Positions 16,431 to 24,915 of a DNA stretch of 64,000 nt are shown piece after piece. The stretch covers positions 124,001 to 188,000 of the forward strand of contig CAUHHV010000001.1 in assembly GCA_959606065.1 (NCBI GenBank). Reading direction: 5' to 3'. A program made the translations under genes and the position numbers. The DNA is from an uncultured Collinsella sp. (lineage in GTDB: Bacteria > Actinomycetota > Coriobacteriia > Coriobacteriales > Coriobacteriaceae). Below the pieces are notes generated by a model. That model was not told the DNA's origin. It did not search any database and saw only the letters and a list, made by a program, of their open reading frames with translations. The stretch's first letter is position 1. Every line of letters begins with the position of its first letter.

Positions 16431-16466
16431 AACGCCCGCAGGCTCCATCCTGTGGGCGTTTTCTTT
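16431..16466 (+). terminator. Terminator after the PTS gene
   Basis: AACGCCCGCAGG pairs with CCTGTGGGCGTT across a 6-base loop and is followed by TTCTTT. It separates the PTS gene from the hydrolase and may reduce rather than abolish read-through. Confidence 0.7.
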
Positions 16467-16519
16467 ATCTGGAACCCTTGATTTAAGCGTTCGTTGATTT
16501 AATTCGATTGGATACCGAC

Positions 16520-18052
16520 ATGTCTAACGCACTTCAGCGCGATCTTGCCAAGCTCGTTGCCAACATGGATGCCGCGGCCGCCGAGCGCGGTCACGGGCCC
16601 TATGCTCAGCATTTTCATATTATGCCGCCCACGGGCTGGCTCAACGACCCCAACGGGCTTTGCCAGGCCGATGGCGTGTTTCACGCATACTTCCAGTATG
16701 CTCCGTTTGATGTGAACGGCGGCGTCAAGATGTGGGGTCATGCCACGAGCCGCGACCTTATGAAATGGGAATATGTTGGCGCGCCGCTGCTTCCCGACGA
16801 GCCGTTCGACTGCCATGGCGTGTATTCGGGCTCGGCATTGGTCGAGGACGGTCGCATCCGCGTGCTCTATACCGGCAACGTTAAGCTCCCCGATGCGGAC
16901 GGCGTCTTTGACTATGTCAGCTTCGGCCGTCGCGCCGACACCGTGTATGTCGAGAGTGTTGATGGACAGACGTTCAGCCAAAAGCGCGTGGTGCTGGCGT
17001 CCGAGGATTATCCCGAGGATTTGACCTGCCACGTGCGTGATCCCAAGGTGTGGCGCGATGCGGACGGGCGTTATCACATGGTGCTAGGCGCGCGTCGTCG
17101 CGTCGACGGGCCGCACGTCGAGAGCCGTTTTTGCGCCATGCATGGCGAGGGCGCCGGTCGCGATGTGGGCGAGATCCTGGTGTATGGCTCGGCCGATATG
17201 TTGAACTGGGAGCTCGAGAGCCGTGTGTCTACGCCCGAGCGTTTTGGCTTTATGTGGGAGTGCCCGGGATACCTTGAGCTCGAGGTGGATGGCTGTGTTC
17301 CGGCGAAGTGGCTGTCCTTCTCGCCCCAGGGGCTGGAGGGCGGTCGTTGGGACCGCGGCAACGTATACGCTGCTGGCTATATGCCTGTAACGGGTGACAT
17401 TACCGGTGGTGACGGTGCCTATGAGCTGGGCGAGTTCCGCCTGTGGGACGCCGGTTTTGACTTCTATGCTCCGCAGGAGTTCACGGCCGAGGACGGTCGT
17501 CACATTCTGATCGGCTGGATGGGCATGCCCGATGAGCCGACCTATGGCAACGACCCCACTGTGGCGTGTGGCTGGCAGCACTGCATGACGGTGCCGCGAG
17601 AGCTTACGGCCGGTGCTGGCGGCGTGGTGCTGCAGCAGCCGGCGCGCGAGATCGAGCACCATTATGCCTCGGTGCGTGTGGGGGAGGGCTCGTTGGAGGT
17701 TGCCGGCGATACCTGCTTTGACGTTGTTGCCGACGGTGTCAACGGCGCGTTCACCGCGATCGTTGATGGCGAGCTTAAGCTGGCGTTTATGCCCGCCGAG
17801 GGCGAACTGCCCTCGCGCTTTGAGATGCGATTTACCGATGAGAGTCGCGCTTCTGCCGGCTGCGGTCGTACCGTGCGCTGGGAGCCCGTCGACGAGGTTC
17901 GCAACGTTCGCATTGTTGGCGATGTCTCGTCGGTCGAGGTGTTTGTGAACGAAGGTGCGCTCGTGTTTTCGACGCGCATCTATCCCGAGACCTATGGCGT
18001 GTCCGTTGATGCTCCGGGTGCGAGTGTGACCTACCACGCGCTCAACATCTAG
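16520..18052 (+). CDS. scrB: Sucrose-6-phosphate hydrolase (GH32)
   Basis: A 510-aa glycoside hydrolase family 32 enzyme with no signal peptide. The three catalytic blocks are visible: GWLNDPNG (nucleophile Asp), HVRDPKVW (transition-state Asp) and WECPGYLEL (acid/base Glu). A C-terminal beta-sandwich begins near residue 370. In the PTS context it cleaves sucrose-6-phosphate to glucose-6-phosphate and fructose. I start it at ATG 16520; a TTG at 16508 is in frame. The ribosome site is weak. Confidence 0.88.
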   Translation: MSNALQRDLAKLVANMDAAAAERGHGPYAQHFHIMPPTGWLNDPNGLCQADGVFHAYFQYAPFDVNGGVKMWGHATSRDLMKWEYVGAPLLPDEPFDCHGVYSGSALVEDGRIRVLYTGNVKLPDADGVFDYVSFGRRADTVYVESVDGQTFSQKRVVLASEDYPEDLTCHVRDPKVWRDADGRYHMVLGARRRVDGPHVESRFCAMHGEGAGRDVGEILVYGSADMLNWELESRVSTPERFGFMWECPGYLELEVDGCVPAKWLSFSPQGLEGGRWDRGNVYAAGYMPVTGDITGGDGAYELGEFRLWDAGFDFYAPQEFTAEDGRHILIGWMGMPDEPTYGNDPTVACGWQHCMTVPRELTAGAGGVVLQQPAREIEHHYASVRVGEGSLEVAGDTCFDVVADGVNGAFTAIVDGELKLAFMPAEGELPSRFEMRFTDESRASAGCGRTVRWEPVDEVRNVRIVGDVSSVEVFVNEGALVFSTRIYPETYGVSVDAPGASVTYHALNI

Positions 18053-18090
18053 GCGATTCGTCGCATGTCGGCGCTATACTGCAGCCGTTG

Positions 18091-18127
18091 CCCACGATGC
18101 GGGAAACATCCGCATCGTGGGTTTTTG
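18091..18127 (+). terminator. Terminator after scrB
   Basis: CCCACGATGCGG and its complement (12-bp stem, about 5-6-base loop) followed by TTTTTG. It ends only some 20 bases before the next gene, so that gene may be transcribed from within or through the hairpin. Confidence 0.75.
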
Positions 18128-18148
18128 TTTATGAAGGGGTGGTGCCTT

Positions 18149-19141
18149 GTGGATGTACAGCAGCTAGAAGAGGCCTGGGCTGTAAGGGCTGGCGCGCGTG
18201 ATGCGCGTCTTGTTGAGGCCCCTCACGTGCCGGCGGCGTTGTCGCTGTTGGGTATTGTGCGTCCCGGTGACCGCCTGGTGGCTTTTGCGGACGACTTTGC
18301 CGATGCGTTTGCTCGTGGCTTTGATGGCCGCGATGTTGTGCTGGTGGGGGATTCGTGCGCCGAGGTATTTGTTGCCGCGTCCGAGGGCTTTGATGCCTCG
18401 CTTGATGCTGAGGGGCCGCACCTGTGGTGGTTTGTGAACACAATCGGTGGCTTTGGCCTGCGCGTGCCCGATCTGCGCGCTCTGGGTCGTGCGGCTCGCG
18501 AGGCCCGTGCGCTGCTCGTGGTGGATAACACCGTGGCAAGCGTCTTTGGCTGCGATCCACTGCGTTTGGGTGCCGTCCTGTCGCTTGAGGCACTCGACCG
18601 TGCGTGCGCCGGTAAGGCTCCGCGTAAGCTCGTTGCCGCTTCGGTGGCGCGCTCGCAGCTCAAACGCCATCGTGTGGATGCCGCTGCCGAGTGCGCGCAT
18701 GCGCTGCTCGAGGGGTGCGGATTGGCCGCACTCGACTTGTCCTCCGATGAGGCTGAGGTTCTAGAGCACGGGCTCGACACGCTCGACACCCGCATGCAGG
18801 CGCACTTCGATCGCGCCCGTGCGCTGGCCGAGTATCTGGCCGCCAACGAGATGGTGCGCAACGTGCGCTATCCCGGGCTGACCTCGCATCCCGATCACGC
18901 CATCGCGACCGGCATCCTGGAGCACGGTTTTGGCCCGGCAGTTGAATTTGACCTTATCGAATGCAGCGCGGGCGAGCTGTTCGATGCTTTGCCGGGGGAG
19001 TTCCGCACATCGCCCGCCGGCGGCCCAACAACGCGTCTTTCGGCTCCACGTGGCAAGCGGGGGAGCACCATCCGCCTCTTTGCCGGCACCGACGACCCCC
19101 TGGTCGTAGCGTCCACCCTAGACAACGCCCTCCGCAACTAG
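18149..19141 (+). CDS. Divergent Cys/Met-metabolism PLP enzyme
   Basis: About 330 aa (GTG 18149, AAGGGGTGG upstream; ATG 18131 is an alternative), shorter than the usual 380-430 of cystathionine gamma-synthase relatives. Family signs: WWFVNTIGGFGLRVPDL (E.P.NP region), LLVVDNTVASVFGCDPLRLGA (the PLP Asp block DNT.A) and YPGLTSHPDHAIA. The SxTK block holding the PLP lysine is not clear: after the Asp block comes SLEALDRACAGKAPRKL rather than S.TK. Either the lysine has moved or the enzyme is altered. No methionine or cysteine genes adjoin. I would call it a trans-sulfuration family protein of unknown activity. Confidence 0.65.
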   Translation: MDVQQLEEAWAVRAGARDARLVEAPHVPAALSLLGIVRPGDRLVAFADDFADAFARGFDGRDVVLVGDSCAEVFVAASEGFDASLDAEGPHLWWFVNTIGGFGLRVPDLRALGRAAREARALLVVDNTVASVFGCDPLRLGAVLSLEALDRACAGKAPRKLVAASVARSQLKRHRVDAAAECAHALLEGCGLAALDLSSDEAEVLEHGLDTLDTRMQAHFDRARALAEYLAANEMVRNVRYPGLTSHPDHAIATGILEHGFGPAVEFDLIECSAGELFDALPGEFRTSPAGGPTTRLSAPRGKRGSTIRLFAGTDDPLVVASTLDNALRN

Positions 19142-19160
19142 CTAAATCATCCTCGACTCC

Positions 19161-19233
19161 ATAAGTTGCGGTGAAATAGGGATTGATTTACGGCTTTAAC
19201 CGCATAAACAGTCCCTATTTCACCGCAACTTAT
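19161..19233. repeat. 22-bp perfect inverted repeat between convergent genes
   Basis: Arms at 19161-19182 and 19212-19233 are exact complements (22 bp) around a 29-base loop that has a small CGG/CCG stem. It lies between the PLP enzyme and the minus-strand ModE-like gene, so it could terminate both. No T-run follows directly. Confidence 0.8.
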
Positions 19234-19274
19234 GAGAGGGGGTTGTGTGGCTATAAGGCCCTGTCCCAAATGGG

Positions 19275-19628
19275 CTACTCTTTGATGCTGGCGATGAGAG
19301 CGTCGGCTTTGGTGGCGATGACGTTGTTGATGTCGGCCTGCAGCTCCTCGTAGACCGCGATGGCTCGCTCACCGGCGGGGGTGAGCGTGGATCCGCGGGC
19401 TCCGTCGCGCTCGATGAGCTTGCAGCCCAGCTGTCCTTCAGCCTCATTCACGATGCGCCAGGCCTTGGAATACGCCATGCCCATGCTCTTGGCGGCACGG
19501 TTGAGCGAGTGTTCGCGTGCGATACCCTGCAGCAGCAAGACGCAGCCGTGACCAAACACGCCCGGCAGATCTTTGTCGCACGCTTGAATGACCAACTTTG
19601 CCGTCGTCTTGTACTCCATACGCTCCAC
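19275..19628 (-). CDS. ModE/LysR-type winged-helix mini-regulator
   Basis: A 117-aa protein consisting of one winged helix-turn-helix domain: VLLLQGIAREHSLNRAAKSMGMAYSKAWRIVNEAE with wing ERDGARGSTLTPAGERAI. This matches the N-terminal domain of ModE; the molybdate-binding domains are absent. Start ATG 19628 or 19619. Convergent with the PLP gene and divergent from guaB. No molybdate genes adjoin, so the ligand and targets cannot be inferred. Confidence 0.75.
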   Translation of the reverse strand: MERMEYKTTAKLVIQACDKDLPGVFGHGCVLLLQGIAREHSLNRAAKSMGMAYSKAWRIVNEAEGQLGCKLIERDGARGSTLTPAGERAIAVYEELQADINNVIATKADALIASIKE

Positions 19629-19812
19629 GTCTCCCCGCTAAAGTGTTTGCTGGGCAAACGCAAAGCCTGCGTCAAACCCTCGTGTGCACTTCTTAAATCA
19701 TGCATTGTAGCAGTCAAAGTGCGTTAAGATACTTGCCCAGTATTGGGCGCCCAAGGTTGGGCTGGGTCCTACGAGGCCTGCAGCCGACCGGTCGCATGGA
19801 AAAAGGAGAAAC
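19629..19812 (+). promoter_or_regulatory. guaB upstream region
   Basis: Holds the guaB ribosome site (AAAAAGGAG) and possible -10 TTAAGAT near 19724-19730. The first 80 bases of the leader contain overlapping GCCCAG/TTGGGC and GCCCAA/TTGGGC pairings (about 19735-19770) that could form alternative hairpins. I do not recognise a known riboswitch. Confidence 0.3.
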
Positions 19813-21324
19813 ATGGCTACGTTCTTTCCCGGTGAGTCCCACACGTTTTCGGAGTATCTGCTGGTCCCTGGTTACTCGTCCTCGCAGTGCATCCCCAACA
19901 ACGTCTCTCTTAAGACGCCGCTAACCCGCTTCAAGCGCGGTGAGAAGCCGGCAATCACCCTGAACATCCCCATGGTTTCCGCTATCATGCAGTCCGTTTC
20001 GGGCGTCGACATGGGTGTCGCGCTCGCTACCGAGGGTGGCCTGTCCTTCATCTATGGTTCCCAGAGCGCCGAGTCCGAGGCCGCTATGGTCAAGGCCGTC
20101 AAGGATCACAAGGCCGGCTTCGTTCAGTCCGATTCCACGCTGACCCCCGACATGACCATGGAGCAGGTCATCGAACTCAAGGAGAAGACCGGTCACTCCA
20201 CCATGCCGGTCACCGACGACGGCACCCCCAAGGGCAAGCTCCTGGGCATCGTCACCAGCCGTGACTATCGCCCCAGTCGCGATGACCACCAGACGAAGGT
20301 CTCCGAGTTCATGACCCCGCGTGAGCAGCTCATCGTGGGCGACAAGAACATCAGCCTCAAGGTTGCCAACGACGTCATCTGGGACAATAAGCTCAACGCC
20401 CTGCCCATCGTCGACGACTACGATCACCTGATGGGCATCGTCTTCCGCAAGGACTACGACAGCCACAAGACCAACCCCAACGAGCTGCTCGACGGCGACA
20501 AGCGCTACATGGTCGGTGCCGGCATTAACACCCGCGACTATGCCGAGCGCGTGCCGCTGCTCATCGAGGCCGGCGCCGATGTCCTGTGCATCGACTCCTC
20601 CGAGGGCTTCAGCGAGTGGCAGAAGCGCACCATCGAGTGGATTCGCGCCAACTACGGCGAGGACGTCAAGGTCGGTGCCGGTAACGTCGTCGACGCCGAG
20701 GGCTTCCGCTTCCTGGCCGACTGCGGTGCCGACTTCATCAAGGTCGGTATCGGCGGCGGTTCCATCTGCATTACCCGCGAGACCAAGGGTATCGGCCGTG
20801 GTCAGGCCACCGCGCTGATCGACGTCTGCCGCGCTCGCGACGAGTACTACGAGGAGACCGGCGTCTACGTGCCCGTGTGCTCCGACGGCGGTATCGTCTA
20901 CGACTACCACATGACGCTCGCCCTTGCCATGGGTGCAGACTTTATGATGCTGGGCCGTTACTTCGCCCGCTTCGATGAGAGCCCGACCGAGCGCGTCAAC
21001 GTCAATGGCCAGTACATGAAGGAGTACTGGGGCGAGGGTTCCGCGCGTGCCCGCAACTGGCAGCGCTACGACCTGGGCGGCGCCGCGAAGCTCAGCTTCG
21101 TCGAGGGCGTCGACTCCTACGTCCCGTACGCCGGCTCCCTCAAGGACGGCGTGGGCGGCACGCTCTACAAGGTCAAGTCCACGATGTGCAACTGCGGTGC
21201 CCTCTCGATCCCCGAGCTCCAGGAAAAGGCACGCCTGACCCTGGTCAGCTCCACCTCCATCGTCGAAGGCGGCGCCCACGATGTAGTCGTCAAAGACTCC
21301 CAGCAGAGCGTTTCCTATCGATAA
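19813..21324 (+). CDS. guaB: IMP dehydrogenase
   Basis: A 503-aa IMP dehydrogenase, the first committed step to GMP. A CBS pair is inserted at about 100-220 (DMTMEQVIELKEKTGHSTMPV). The catalytic loop is VGIGGGSICITRE (Cys nucleophile), with SDGGIVYDYH and the flap YWGEGSARARNWQRYD. It belongs to the GGGSIC variant of the family rather than the GPGSICTTR type of E. coli. It is transcribed alone, with a terminator at 21377, and the ribosome site AAAAAGGAG fits ATG 19813. Confidence 0.93.
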   Translation: MATFFPGESHTFSEYLLVPGYSSSQCIPNNVSLKTPLTRFKRGEKPAITLNIPMVSAIMQSVSGVDMGVALATEGGLSFIYGSQSAESEAAMVKAVKDHKAGFVQSDSTLTPDMTMEQVIELKEKTGHSTMPVTDDGTPKGKLLGIVTSRDYRPSRDDHQTKVSEFMTPREQLIVGDKNISLKVANDVIWDNKLNALPIVDDYDHLMGIVFRKDYDSHKTNPNELLDGDKRYMVGAGINTRDYAERVPLLIEAGADVLCIDSSEGFSEWQKRTIEWIRANYGEDVKVGAGNVVDAEGFRFLADCGADFIKVGIGGGSICITRETKGIGRGQATALIDVCRARDEYYEETGVYVPVCSDGGIVYDYHMTLALAMGADFMMLGRYFARFDESPTERVNVNGQYMKEYWGEGSARARNWQRYDLGGAAKLSFVEGVDSYVPYAGSLKDGVGGTLYKVKSTMCNCGALSIPELQEKARLTLVSSTSIVEGGAHDVVVKDSQQSVSYR

Positions 21325-21378
21325 GGTAAGAGCTGCATATCAAAGGTTGAGTATCAACCACGTTATTTAGATAAAGCG

Positions 21379-21410
21379 AGATGCATGCAAGTCGCAGGCA
21401 TCTCGCTTGT
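21379..21410 (+). terminator. guaB terminator
   Basis: AGCGAGATGC and GCATCTCGCT form a 10-bp stem with a 12-13-base loop, followed by TGTCGTATTT. T-richness after the stem is modest. Confidence 0.6.
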
Positions 21411-21433
21411 CGTATTTGCTATCATCAGTCAAG

Positions 21434-21574
21434 TTAACCTTAGGGTCGGTCGGCTTGGCTTTGTTCGCTACAAGTTCCGCACGCAAAGAAGAGCACTTAA
21501 TGTGCTCTTCGTCTTGCGCAGGACTGTCCGCAGTAGCGAACAAAGCCAAGCCGACCGACCCCAGCTAAGATTAA
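21434..21574. repeat. Long nested inverted repeat in the leuS leader
   Basis: A 29-bp perfect inverted repeat (21443-21471 with 21533-21561), extended outward by imperfect TTAACCTTAG/CTAAGATTAA pairing. Inside is a second hairpin, AAGAGCAC/GTGCTCTT (about 21483-21518). The structure ends one base before the leuS ribosome site AAAGGAG. No T-box motif is present. It may act in cis on leuS or be a mobile palindromic element. Confidence 0.85.
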
Positions 21575-21584
21575 AGGAGCTGAT

Positions 21585-24161
21585 ATGTGCGATTGCACAG
21601 ATCATAAGGACGAGATCCCTGCTTACGACGCGCAGGCCATTGAGTCCAGGTGGATGAAGGCCTGGGAGGACTCCAACCTCTTTGCCGTCGACACCGACGA
21701 CAGTAAGCCCAAGAAGTACGTGCTCGAGATGTTCCCGTATCCGTCGGGCGACCTGCACATGGGCCACGCGCGCAACTATACCATCGGCGATGCCATGGCC
21801 CGTCAGGCCCGCATGCGCGGCTACGATGTGCTGCATCCCATCGGCTTCGATGCCTTTGGCCTGCCCGCCGAGAACGCCGCTATCAAGCACAACACGCAGG
21901 CTGCCGCCTGGACGTATAAGAACATGGACCAGGCGCTTTCCACGATGAAGCGCATGGGCTTCTCCTACGATTTGGATCGCATGGTCAAGACCTGCAGCCC
22001 CGACTACTATCGCTGGGGTCAGTGGATCTTTGAGAAGCTGTGGGAAAAGGGCCTGGTCTACCGCAAGAAGAACCCGGTCAACTGGTGCCCTAACTGCAAG
22101 ACCGTTCTGGCCAACGAGCAGGTCACCGAGGGTAAGTGCTGGCGCTGCGGCACTGAGCCCGAGAAGCGCGACCTGGAGCAGTGGTACTTCAAGATTACCG
22201 AGTACTCCCAGGAGCTGCTCGACGATCTGGAGAAGCTCCCCGGCTGGCCCGAGCGCGTCAAGCAGATGCAGGCCAACTGGATCGGCCGCTCCGAGGGCGC
22301 CGAGGTCGACTTTACCCTGTGCGACAAGGATGGCGAGCCCATCGAGGGTGACGAGGGTAAGATCACCGTCTTCACTACGCGAGCCGACACGCTCTTTGGT
22401 GTCTCCTTCTTTGTCCTGGCTCCCGAGTACGCGCGCCTGCACGAGCTCGTCGAGGGCACGGAGTACGAGGAGGCCGTCACCAAGATCGTCGAGGACTCCA
22501 AGCATATCTCTGCCGTCGAGCGTGCCCAGGGCACCCTCGAGAAGCACGGTGCCTTTACGGGCCGCTATGTGGTAAACCCCGTCAACGGCGAGAAGGTCCC
22601 CGTTTGGGTTGCCGATTATGTCGTTGCCGACTACGGCACCGGTGCCGTCATGGCCGTTCCCTGCGGCGACCAGCGTGACTTTGAGTTCGCCCGCAAGTAC
22701 GATCTGCCTATTGTGCCGATCATCCTGGACGATGACGACCGCGCTGCCGTCGAGGCCAGCGGCGAGACCATCGATACCTTCCATGCTGAGAACGTCGACT
22801 GGGATTGCGCCCACGCTGCCGAGGGCACGCTCGTCCAGTCCGGCAAGTACACCGGCATGCGCGGCGGCAAGCACTCCGAGGGCGAGGCTGCCATCGTGTC
22901 CGACCTCGAGGCCATGGGCTGCGGCCGTCGCAAGGTCGAGTTCCGCCTGCGCGACTGGCTCATCAGCCGCCAGCGCTACTGGGGCAACCCCATCCCGGCC
23001 ATCCACTGCGAGCACTGCGGCATCGTGCCCGTGCCCGAGGACCAGCTGCCGGTGACGCTGCCCGAGAACCTGGACCTGGGTGCCGGCGAGACCCTCGCCG
23101 AGTGCAAGGAGTTCTACGAGACCACCTGCCCGGTGTGCGGTCGCCCGGCTAAGCGCGAGACCGATACCATGGACACCTTCACCTGCTCTAGCTGGTATTA
23201 CCTGCGCTATACCGACCCGCACAACACCGAGCTGCCCTTCTCCCGCGAGGCGGCAGACCGTTGGATGCCCGTCGATAACTATATCGGTGGCATTGAGCAC
23301 GCCATTCTGCACCTGCTCTACAGCCGCTTCTTTACCAAGGCGCTGCGCGACCTGGGCCTGCTGAGCGTTGACGAGCCCTTCACCAATCTGCTGTGCCAGG
23401 GCATGGTCAAGGACGAGAACGGCGACACCATGTCCAAGTCCAAGGGCAACGTCGTTCCCCCGAGCTCGGTCATCGAGCCCTACGGCGCCGACACCATGCG
23501 TCTGGCGATCCTGTTTATCGCCCCGCCCGAGAAGGACTTCGACTGGGATCCCAAGGCCGTCGAGGGCGCTAACCGCTTCATCAAGCGCGCCTGGCGTATC
23601 GTGTGGCAGCTCGTCCAGTCGGGTGACGCCAACGTGGCCTTTGACAAGTCCGCGCTCGACGAGGTCGCGATGAAGCTCTACCGTGAGCGCCATCGCACCA
23701 TCGCCAAGTGCACCGAGGACTTCGACCGCGGTCAGTTCAACACCGCGATCTCGGCCGTCATGGAGCTCGTCAACGCCGCGAGCGCCTACCTCAACGCCAC
23801 CGAGGGAGCTGACCGCGACAAGGCCCTGTGCTACGGCGTGGCCAAGGACATCGTGAGCGTCCTTGCCCCCATCTGCCCGTTCTGGGCCGACGAGCTGTGG
23901 CACGAGGCACTCGGTTGCGAGGGCAACGCCTACACCGCCGCCTGGCCCGAGTTCGACCTGGCCGAGTCCATCGAGGACACGGTGCAGATCGTCGTACAGG
24001 TGCTCGGCAAGGTCCGTGGCCGCATCGACGTCGCCCGCGACGCCTCCAACGAGGAGATGCAGGCTGCCGCCGAGGTCGCCGTTGCCAAGTGGCTCGAGGG
24101 CAAGAAGGTCGTCAAGGCCATCTGCGTGCCCGGCAAGCTGGTCAACCTGGTGGTCAAGTAA
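21585..24161 (+). CDS. leuS: Leucyl-tRNA synthetase
   Basis: An 858-aa class I synthetase. Signature HMGHARNYTIGD near residue 55, a zinc-like knuckle CPNCKTVLANEQVTEGKCWRC (about 168-188), the CP1 editing domain, and TMSKSKGN near residue 620. The anticodon-binding and C-terminal domains are complete. The long minus-strand open frame across the gene is a codon-bias shadow. The start ATG 21585 follows AAAGGAGC. Confidence 0.95.
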   Translation: MCDCTDHKDEIPAYDAQAIESRWMKAWEDSNLFAVDTDDSKPKKYVLEMFPYPSGDLHMGHARNYTIGDAMARQARMRGYDVLHPIGFDAFGLPAENAAIKHNTQAAAWTYKNMDQALSTMKRMGFSYDLDRMVKTCSPDYYRWGQWIFEKLWEKGLVYRKKNPVNWCPNCKTVLANEQVTEGKCWRCGTEPEKRDLEQWYFKITEYSQELLDDLEKLPGWPERVKQMQANWIGRSEGAEVDFTLCDKDGEPIEGDEGKITVFTTRADTLFGVSFFVLAPEYARLHELVEGTEYEEAVTKIVEDSKHISAVERAQGTLEKHGAFTGRYVVNPVNGEKVPVWVADYVVADYGTGAVMAVPCGDQRDFEFARKYDLPIVPIILDDDDRAAVEASGETIDTFHAENVDWDCAHAAEGTLVQSGKYTGMRGGKHSEGEAAIVSDLEAMGCGRRKVEFRLRDWLISRQRYWGNPIPAIHCEHCGIVPVPEDQLPVTLPENLDLGAGETLAECKEFYETTCPVCGRPAKRETDTMDTFTCSSWYYLRYTDPHNTELPFSREAADRWMPVDNYIGGIEHAILHLLYSRFFTKALRDLGLLSVDEPFTNLLCQGMVKDENGDTMSKSKGNVVPPSSVIEPYGADTMRLAILFIAPPEKDFDWDPKAVEGANRFIKRAWRIVWQLVQSGDANVAFDKSALDEVAMKLYRERHRTIAKCTEDFDRGQFNTAISAVMELVNAASAYLNATEGADRDKALCYGVAKDIVSVLAPICPFWADELWHEALGCEGNAYTAAWPEFDLAESIEDTVQIVVQVLGKVRGRIDVARDASNEEMQAAAEVAVAKWLEGKKVVKAICVPGKLVNLVVK

Positions 24162-24189
24162 CTGCCGCGCGCATAGTTGACGTGTTAAA

Positions 24190-24226
24190 GACAAGGGACG
24201 ATCCAGTTGGGTCGTCCCTCGTCTTG
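24190..24226 (+). terminator. leuS terminator
   Basis: GACAAGGGACGA pairs with TCGTCCCTCGTC (one mismatch) around a 10-base loop, followed by TTG. The near-symmetric stem could work in both directions. Confidence 0.65.
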
Positions 24227-24366
24227 CAGTTGCCCGTCTGGGTGGCTGCGGTCAATTGTTCTATTCTTGTGGAGAACCTGTGCTCACGCTGACCTGCGGG
24301 TTTGTGTTGTGGTTGCACGTTTGTGCAGGTATTGGTATAGTTTGCTTGCAAATGAAGTTGTAATTG

Positions 24367-24401
24367 AAAGAAGTGGGGTTTCGGCCCCGCTTCTTTTTTG
24401 T
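24367..24401 (+). terminator. Intrinsic terminator in the rimP leader
   Basis: GAAGTGGGG and CCCCGCTTC form a strong stem with loop TTTCGG, followed by seven T's. It ends some 20 bases before the rimP start, inside its leader, so it may attenuate the rimP-nusA-infB operon. NusA itself is a termination factor, which makes feedback attenuation plausible. Confidence 0.7.
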
Positions 24402-24419
24402 ATGGATGGAGGTGCCGCA

Positions 24420-24914
24420 ATGGTCAAGACCAAGACCGAGCAGGCGATCATCGACGCGCTCGAGGCCGTTGCTCCCCAGCACGATGTCGACATCGTCGAC
24501 GTTGAGCTCGTGGGTGCCACCAAGGCCCCCTGCGTGCGTGTGCGTATCGAGGGTGCCGAGGGTCAGAGCCTGTCGCTCAACGACGTCACGGCCAACACCA
24601 AATGGGTCGGCGATGTGATTGAGGAGCTCGACCCCATCTCTTCGAGCTATACGCTCGAGGTATCGAGCCCGGGTATGGCGCGCCCGCTGCGCCGCCCGAG
24701 TGACTTTGCCCGTTTTGTGGGCGAGAACTGCGAGCTCACCTCCACCGCCACCGAGGGCCGTCGCAAGTACGCCGGCAAGATTGCCGCCGCCACCGAGACG
24801 AACGTGACCCTCGAGCTCGAGGACGGCGAGTCCGTTACCCTCGATTTCTCTGATGTTAAAAAGTGCAAGTTGAAGCCCACCTATGACTTCAAGCCCGCGA
24901 AGGAAGGAAAGTAA
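24420..24914 (+). CDS. rimP: Ribosome maturation factor RimP
   Basis: 164 aa. It has the RimP N-terminal alpha/beta domain (VDIVDVELVGATKAPCVRVRIEG; SLNDVTANTKWVGDVIEELDPI; YTLEVSSPGMARPLRRPSDF) and the SH3-like C-terminal part. It assists 30S maturation. ATG 24420 has GGAGGTG six bases upstream; the open frame continues further up without a better start. One base separates it from nusA. Confidence 0.92.
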   Translation: MVKTKTEQAIIDALEAVAPQHDVDIVDVELVGATKAPCVRVRIEGAEGQSLSLNDVTANTKWVGDVIEELDPISSSYTLEVSSPGMARPLRRPSDFARFVGENCELTSTATEGRRKYAGKIAAATETNVTLELEDGESVTLDFSDVKKCKLKPTYDFKPAKEGK

Positions 24915-24915
24915 G

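Noticed and set aside
21325..21584. T-box or leader peptide for leuS
   Set aside because: No GGGTGG core, no run of leucine codons after a ribosome site; only the long inverted repeat.
21468..24194. 908-codon open frame antisense to leuS (and similar frames antisense to infB, guaB, ftsH, ffh)
   Set aside because: High third-position GC leaves stops rare in the opposite strand. The translations show no domains, and the plus-strand genes are unmistakable.
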